NCBI GenBank assembly: GCA_040754335.1
Contig: JBFMCV010000008.1
Location: 62,001 to 126,000, forward strand
DNA: 64,000 nt
DNA from: Thermodesulfobacteriota bacterium
GTDB lineage: Bacteria > Desulfobacterota_D > UBA1144 > Nemesobacterales > UBA2774
Direction: 5' to 3'
The translations under genes were made by a program, and so were the position numbers. How positions within the stretch are numbered: the first letter of the stretch is position 1; each line of letters begins with the position of its first letter. This document shows positions 59,192-64,000 of the stretch, piece after piece. The notes beneath the pieces are model-generated. The model was not told where the DNA came from. It worked only from the letters and a program-made list of their open reading frames with translations, and searched no databases.

Positions 59192-61990
59192 ATGGCACAT
59201 CAGAAAGCTAAGACCAGAGTGACGCCTAAACCACCCAAGACCGACAGGGAAAAGCCGCTCCGGAACGACGTCCGCTTCCTTGGCAACATACTGGGCATGG
59301 TGATCAAGGAGCAGGAGGGGGTGGAGATATTCGACATAGAGGAGAAGATACGGGCGCTCACCAAGGAGATGAGGAGCCGCTACCAGAAGAGCCAGAAGGA
59401 CGAGCTCGTCGCCACTATCAGGAGCCTATCCGATAATGACCTCTACAAGGTCACCCGCGCGTTCACCGTCTATTTCAAGCTCGTCAACATCGCGGAGCAG
59501 ATACACAGGATAAGGAGGAGGCGGGAGTACAAGTACATCTCGGACGTCAAGGACTCGAGCGAGGGCTCGATAGAAAACATGTTCCAGACGCTCGCCGAGA
59601 AGGGCGTCTCATGGGACGAGTTCAAAGACCTCCTCGACAGGATGTCGATAGAGCTCGTCCTCACCGCGCACCCGACGGAAGTCAACCGGCACATAGTGCT
59701 CGAGAAGTTCAGGCGCATATCGTCTCTGCTCGTTGATTACGACAGCCCGATCCTCAGCGCCGACGAGAAGAAGGCCGTCGAGGACGAGATACACGCCGAG
59801 CTCGACGGTCTATGGCAGACAGAAGAGGTGCCTCCCTACAAGCTCACCCCCCTCGACGAGGCCCGCAACATACACTATTACTTCAGGGAGATAATATTCG
59901 GCGCGCTCGTCAGGATATACGACAGGTTCGAAAGGAAGATCGAGGAGAATTACGGCGTCCCGGGCATAAAAGTCCCGCCCTTTCTCAGGTTCGGCTCATG
60001 GGTCGGAGGGGACAGGGACGGGAACCCTTTCATAACGCACCGTATAACGAGGGAAGTCCTCCGGTCGCAGAAGGCGCTCGCCCTGGAAAAACACATCGAA
60101 AAGATGGAGCGCCTCAAAAGGCAGCTCAGCTCCTCCGTGAAGTTAGTCCCCGTGAGCGCCGAGCTTTCGGCTGCCGTAACGAACGATGTCAGGGCGGCGG
60201 CCGAGGCCCGCGGCATACACAACCCGGGCGAGTATTACAGGGTGTATCTCGAATACATGGACATGAGGCTCCGCGCCGCACTCGACGAAATCGAAGGCGG
60301 AGGCGGAGGCGATGTCCCCCCTTACGGAGATAAGGACGAGCTGCTCCGCGACCTCCGTATCGTGGATACGAGCCTCAGGGAGAATAAAGGCGGGCACATC
60401 GCGGACTCCATGCTCAAAAAGTTCATAAGGCAGGTCGAGGTCTTCGGGTTCCACATGGCGAAGCTCGACATCAGGCAGAACAGCTCCGTCCACAGGAGCG
60501 CGGTCACGGAGATAACGGAGCGCCTCGGGCTCCCCTCGTACGGCAGCATGAACGAAGTACAAAAGCTCGCCTGGCTCACGGGAGAGATAAAGAACCCCCG
60601 GCCCCTCGTCCCCGAATGGCTCACGCTGTCCGAAGAAACGAAAGAGCTCCTCCTGACTTTCGCGGCTATCAGGGACAGCCTCTCGCAAATAAGCCCCGAC
60701 TGCATAGACACCTACGTCATAAGCATGACGCAGAGCGCTGCGAACGTGCTCGAAGTGCTGCTCCTCGCAAAAGAGGCGGGCCTCTACCAGAGGGACGGCG
60801 GCTCTGTCACGAGCCGCCTCAACATCGTACCCCTCTTCGAGACGATAGAGGACTTCCGTCACGCGCCGGATATTATGCGCACGCTTTTCTCGAACCCAGT
60901 CTACAGGGAGCACGTAAGCGCGAGGGGGGACATATCGGAGATAATGATCGGGTACTCGGACAGCGGCAAGGACGGCGGCATACTATCGGCAGGATGGGAG
61001 ATACACAAGGCGCAGACGGCGCTCAAGCGCGTGTCGGACGAGTTCGGGATAAGGAACAAGTTCTTCCACGGGAGGGGCGGCACCGTGAGCAGAGGAGGGG
61101 GGCCGACGAACCAGGCGATACTCGCCAGGCCCGCGGGAACGGTCGAAGGCGCGATAAAGATAACGGAGCAGGGCGAGGTCATATACAGCAACTACTCTCA
61201 CCCTGAGATAGCGGAGGACAACCTCGAGCTCGTGCTCACCTCGGTCGTGTTAACCAGCCTCACGGGCGAGGACGTCAGGCCCGAGTGGGAAGAGGCGATG
61301 GAAGAGATTGCGTCAGACGCGAGGACACACTGGAGGTCGCTCGTCTACGACGACCCGGATTTCTACGCGTACTTCGAGATGTCGACGCCCATCTCCGTCA
61401 TACAGCAGATGGGAATCGGCTCCAGGCCGGCCCGGAGAAAAAGGACGCGCCGCATAGAGGACCTCCGCGCGATACCCTGGGTCTTCAGCTGGACGCAGAA
61501 CCGCCACCTCATCACCGGGTTCTATTCGGTAGGCTCGGCGCTCGATTCATTCATACGCAAGAACCCGCGGAGGAACCTCGCGCTGCTGCGCGAGATGTAC
61601 TCGGGGTGGAGGTTCTTCAGGTCTCATGTGGACAACATACAGATGACCCTCAGCAGGGCCGACATGTGGATCGCGCTCGAATACTCCTTCCTCGTAAACC
61701 CGCGGGACGTGGGCAAGAGGGTATTCGGCAGGATAAGGGATGAATACGACCTTACCTCGGAGATCGTGCTCAAGATCACCCGGCAGAAGCGGATACTCGA
61801 CAACAACCCCTTCCTCCAGAAGTCGATCGAGCTCCGGAACCCGTACATCGATTCGCTGAGCTACATACAGGTTGGGCTGCTGCGCAGACTATACAAGGGC
61901 GACTTCACCCCCGAGGAAAAGACGGCCATGCTGGACAACATCAAGCTCAGCATTAACGGCATCTCGGCCGGTTTGAAGAATACCGGCTGA
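59192..61990 (+). CDS. ppc: Phosphoenolpyruvate carboxylase
   Basis: 932 aa from the ATG at 59192 (GGGAGCACCAATC upstream; a first Met at 59168 lies in the same frame). It adds bicarbonate to phosphoenolpyruvate to form oxaloacetate. Catalytic motifs intact: VLTAHPTEVNR (His about 160), GSWVGGDRDGNPF, MTQSAANVLEVLLLAKEAGLY, MIGYSDSGKDGG, FHGRGGTVSRGGGPT, and the C-terminal SINGISAGLKNTG typical of the active-site end. Its anaplerotic role feeds the TCA cycle. Next gene, GNAT, starts 27 bp downstream and may be co-transcribed. Confidence 0.97.
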   Translation: MAHQKAKTRVTPKPPKTDREKPLRNDVRFLGNILGMVIKEQEGVEIFDIEEKIRALTKEMRSRYQKSQKDELVATIRSLSDNDLYKVTRAFTVYFKLVNIAEQIHRIRRRREYKYISDVKDSSEGSIENMFQTLAEKGVSWDEFKDLLDRMSIELVLTAHPTEVNRHIVLEKFRRISSLLVDYDSPILSADEKKAVEDEIHAELDGLWQTEEVPPYKLTPLDEARNIHYYFREIIFGALVRIYDRFERKIEENYGVPGIKVPPFLRFGSWVGGDRDGNPFITHRITREVLRSQKALALEKHIEKMERLKRQLSSSVKLVPVSAELSAAVTNDVRAAAEARGIHNPGEYYRVYLEYMDMRLRAALDEIEGGGGGDVPPYGDKDELLRDLRIVDTSLRENKGGHIADSMLKKFIRQVEVFGFHMAKLDIRQNSSVHRSAVTEITERLGLPSYGSMNEVQKLAWLTGEIKNPRPLVPEWLTLSEETKELLLTFAAIRDSLSQISPDCIDTYVISMTQSAANVLEVLLLAKEAGLYQRDGGSVTSRLNIVPLFETIEDFRHAPDIMRTLFSNPVYREHVSARGDISEIMIGYSDSGKDGGILSAGWEIHKAQTALKRVSDEFGIRNKFFHGRGGTVSRGGGPTNQAILARPAGTVEGAIKITEQGEVIYSNYSHPEIAEDNLELVLTSVVLTSLTGEDVRPEWEEAMEEIASDARTHWRSLVYDDPDFYAYFEMSTPISVIQQMGIGSRPARRKRTRRIEDLRAIPWVFSWTQNRHLITGFYSVGSALDSFIRKNPRRNLALLREMYSGWRFFRSHVDNIQMTLSRADMWIALEYSFLVNPRDVGKRVFGRIRDEYDLTSEIVLKITRQKRILDNNPFLQKSIELRNPYIDSLSYIQVGLLRRLYKGDFTPEEKTAMLDNIKLSINGISAGLKNTG

Positions 61991-62017
61991 CATTAATAAG
62001 GAAAGGAGAGTTAGACA

Positions 62018-62920
62018 ATGACAGAAAAAAAAGCGGACACGGAACAGCGTAAGGGTTCGTCGGGACCCGTTCTCGTTCCTCCAGGACCCGAGCACATAGA
62101 GGAGCTCGGGAGGATATGCTTCGAGGCTTTTAAGGGAATCCACGACCGTCATAACTTCCCCAGGGATTTCCCGACGCAGGAGTTGGCGGTTGACGTAATC
62201 GGGTTATTCGTAAGCCGTGACGATATATATGGAGTTGCAGCTCTCGTCGACGGCAGGCCCGTAGGATCGAATTTTCTTTCACTCTCTGATCCGGTTGCGG
62301 GTGTGGGTCCGATTACGATCGATCCTTCCACGCAGGCGCGCGGCGTGGGCAGGGCATTGATGGAGGATGTCATCGAATATGCGGAGAGAAACGGTATTAA
62401 GCAGGTGAGGCTTCTTCAGGATTCGTTCAACATGTCTTCCCTATCTCTTTACTCTTCCCTTGGATTCGATGTGAGGGCCGGTGTGGCGCTGATGGATGCT
62501 TCACCGGGTCGTAAAATCTCGCAGGGTGACGTGCGCCCGGCTGCGGAATCGGATATAGAAGCTATGGACGATCTATGCCGGAGCATTTACAAGGTAAGCA
62601 GGCGTAATGAAGTTGCTGCCGCAATGAAATACGGATTCCCGCCGGTGGTGATAGAGCGCAACGGTAGGATGACGGGATACCTCGTACCGGGGTTCCTCGG
62701 GCACGGAGTAGCCCGGACGGAGGAAGATGCTTTCGCTCTAATCGACGAGGTATCGCGCACTTTACCTCATTTTGCTAAATTTTTCTGTCCGCTGAGCGAA
62801 GCCCGTTTCTACCGCGAATCGCTTAAGCGCGGGTACAGGGCGGTGAAGGTAATGAACCTCATGTCCATGGGGCACTACGACCCGCCAGACGAAATCTGGA
62901 TGCCGTCGGTATTGTACTGA
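62018..62920 (+). CDS. Double-GNAT acetyltransferase
   Basis: 300 aa; AAAGGAGAGTTAGACA precedes the ATG. The N-terminal GNAT unit (about 20-155) has EHIEELGRICFEAFKGIHDRHNFPRDFPT, GSNFLSLSDPVAGVGPITIDPSTQARGVGRALMEDVIEYAERNGIKQVRLLQDSFNMSSLSLYSSLGF, with the acetyl-CoA loop QARGVGRAL. A second, poorer GNAT-like unit follows (GDVRPAAESDIEAMDDLCRSIYKVSR...GRMTGYLVPGFLGHGVARTEEDAFALI). Fused double GNATs often act on small amines or proteins. Substrate unknown. Confidence 0.87.
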   Translation: MTEKKADTEQRKGSSGPVLVPPGPEHIEELGRICFEAFKGIHDRHNFPRDFPTQELAVDVIGLFVSRDDIYGVAALVDGRPVGSNFLSLSDPVAGVGPITIDPSTQARGVGRALMEDVIEYAERNGIKQVRLLQDSFNMSSLSLYSSLGFDVRAGVALMDASPGRKISQGDVRPAAESDIEAMDDLCRSIYKVSRRNEVAAAMKYGFPPVVIERNGRMTGYLVPGFLGHGVARTEEDAFALIDEVSRTLPHFAKFFCPLSEARFYRESLKRGYRAVKVMNLMSMGHYDPPDEIWMPSVLY

Positions 62921-62982
62921 GTTGATGTACGGAATCACAACCGTAATCCTGCATCGCGTAACTTGCATTATGCATCCTGTCC

Positions 62983-63180
62983 GTAGGAGCGGCTTCCAGC
63001 CGCGATTCCTTGAAATTCCCTCCTTTGGAAAAGGAGGACAATTCCGAGTAAATGAGGAATTGGTCGGTACTGATAAATGGCAATGAAATGCCTTGATCGG
63101 AGTGATGCGGGTAACAAATTCATATTAAGGAGGATTTAATTTTTAACCCGTTCATCCTGAGCGTGTCGAAGGATGCATAC
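62983..63180. repeat. REP plus nested CCTCCTTT/CAATTCC repeat
   Basis: REP 62983-63006. The CCCTCCTTTGGAAAAGGAGG repeat (63018-63037) ends at AAGGAGGATTTAATTTTT (63127-63144). It contains an element with arms CAATTCC (63039-63045) / GGAATTG (63056-63062). The whole 125-bp block is nearly identical to 27320-27440. CCCGTTCATCCTGAGCGTGTCGAAGGATG follows. Confidence 0.75.
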
Positions 63181-63216
63181 AGTTATGGAAAGATGAGATC
63201 CTGAATACCGAAGCCC

Positions 63217-64000
63217 TCATCCCTCCTCCCCATGCAGCACCTCGTCCAGCGTCCGGAGCAGCGTCTCGGAGTTATACGGCTTGCTAAGGAACGCGTCAGC
63301 CGTGTTTTCTTCCATGGTTATGAGCTCGTGCTCCTTCTGGTAGCCGCTCGCGCATATGATCTTGAGCGCGGGTCGCATCTTCTTGAGCGAGCGTATAACG
63401 GTCTTCCCCCCGATCACGGGCATCATCATGTCCACGATCGCGGCGTCTATGCCTTTCTTCCTGTCCGATATCACGTCGAGCGCCTCGTGCCCGTTGTTGG
63501 CTGTCAGCACCTTGTATCCGAATTCCTCCAGAATGGCCCTAGTTATATCGAGCACCGCGGGCTCGTCGTCCACCACGAGCACCGTCTCCCCGGTCCCGGC
63601 CGCGGCGTCTGTGTCCTCGTATGCGTCGGATTCCTGCTGGGCTTTCACAGGGATGGCGGGCAGATATATGACGAACCTGCTGCCCCTTCCTGTCTCGCTT
63701 TCAGCGTATATATGGCCCCCGTGCTCCTTAATAATGCCGTATGCGGTCGAGAGCCCGAGGCCAGTCCCCTTGTCCTGCTCCTTCGTAGTGAAGAACGGGT
63801 CGAATATCTTGTCCATGACCTCAGGCGGTATGCCTGATCCCGTATCCGATATTGTTATCTCTACGTATTCTCCGGGCACGATGTCGATGTATTTCCCGGA
63901 GCCGTCTTCGCCCGCGCTAATGTTCCTCGTCGAGATCGAGAGCTCTCCCCCAGCCTGCATTGCGTCCCTCGCGTTCACGCAGATGTTGAGTATCACCTGG
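63217..64000 (-). CDS. Hybrid sensor histidine kinase, 3' part (cut by the window end)
   Basis: The visible 260 residues are the end of a kinase whose 5' part lies beyond 64000. They cover the HATPase domain (MILNICVNARDAMQAGGELSI; DTGSGIPPEVMDKIFDPFFTTKEQDKGTGLGLSTAYGIIKEHGG) and a receiver domain (DDEPAVLDITRAILEEFGYKVLTANNGHEAL; DAAIVDMMMPVIGGKTVIRSLKKMRPALKIICASGYQKEHEL). Paralogue of 40137-43202 across this part, with the same short receiver at the end. The sensor part is outside the window, so the signal is unknown. Confidence 0.92.
   Translation of the reverse strand, partial: QVILNICVNARDAMQAGGELSISTRNISAGEDGSGKYIDIVPGEYVEITISDTGSGIPPEVMDKIFDPFFTTKEQDKGTGLGLSTAYGIIKEHGGHIYAESETGRGSRFVIYLPAIPVKAQQESDAYEDTDAAAGTGETVLVVDDEPAVLDITRAILEEFGYKVLTANNGHEALDVISDRKKGIDAAIVDMMMPVIGGKTVIRSLKKMRPALKIICASGYQKEHELITMEENTADAFLSKPYNSETLLRTLDEVLHGEEG

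Overview
The window looks like a chromosomal segment of a Gram-negative (diderm) bacterium. The signs are several signal peptides and lipoboxes, an outer-membrane beta-barrel, two MscS channels and many IPTL-CTERM surface proteins. Native genes favour AGG for arginine and ATA for isoleucine, and long intergenic gaps are packed with palindromic repeats. There is no rRNA and no taxonomic marker that I can read. A Desulfobacterota/'Deltaproteobacteria'- or Dadabacteria-like lineage is my guess, held weakly. I saw no tRNA gene, CRISPR array or prophage.

Layout. 0.1-8 kb: a tandem pair of small exported proteins with matching terminators, an exported protein, two IPTL-CTERM proteins sharing a leader, and a PAS/GAF/GGDEF diguanylate cyclase between them. 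8-19 kb: small hypothetical proteins, a membrane-anchored Schlafen/AlbA-type protein, DUF4186, and an island with foreign codon use (alpha/beta hydrolase, cyclophilin-like protein, Tat-exported aldo/keto reductase, divergent AraC regulator). A zinc alcohol dehydrogenase and periplasmic or lipoprotein genes follow. 19-27 kb: MntA-HepT toxin-antitoxin with DUF488, TrpS, a lipoprotein coupled to a 51-aa membrane protein, an RTX-like repeat protein, a DUF523-DUF1722 (TudS/YbgA-type) protein and a photolyase. 27-30 kb: a sigma-70 factor facing a MerR-B12 (CarH/LitR-type) regulator. 30-40 kb: four tandem IPTL-CTERM genes, an MFS carrier, a VWA protein, a REP-associated tyrosine transposase (RAYT) flanked by REPs, and a seventh IPTL-CTERM gene. 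40-48 kb: a large hybrid histidine kinase, a MarR regulator, two MscS paralogues and an exported protein. 48-64 kb: a degenerate metallo-hydrolase, ferredoxin, DUF3793, DUF3574, an LCAT-like hydrolase, two exported proteins, an OmpR-type two-component pair, an outer-membrane barrel, PEP carboxylase, a double-GNAT protein and the 3' part of another hybrid kinase.

The two most interesting things I found. (1) The CarH-like protein has the Wx9EH motif linked to adenosylcobalamin light sensing. Its promoter and the divergent sigma-factor promoter have the same layout: TTGACA, 4 bp, TTAGACA, 4 bp, TATAAY. Two further TTAGACA copies lie 11 and 20 bp apart downstream of the sigma promoter. With a photolyase 2 kb away this reads as a light- or B12-responsive regulon that controls a sigma factor. 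(2) The intergenic regions are built from at least six palindromic repeat families. Within a family the flanks are fixed, but the hairpin arms change in a compensatory way. Copies are nested inside the hairpins of other families, up to three deep. One family is the REP that flanks the RAYT in inverted orientation.
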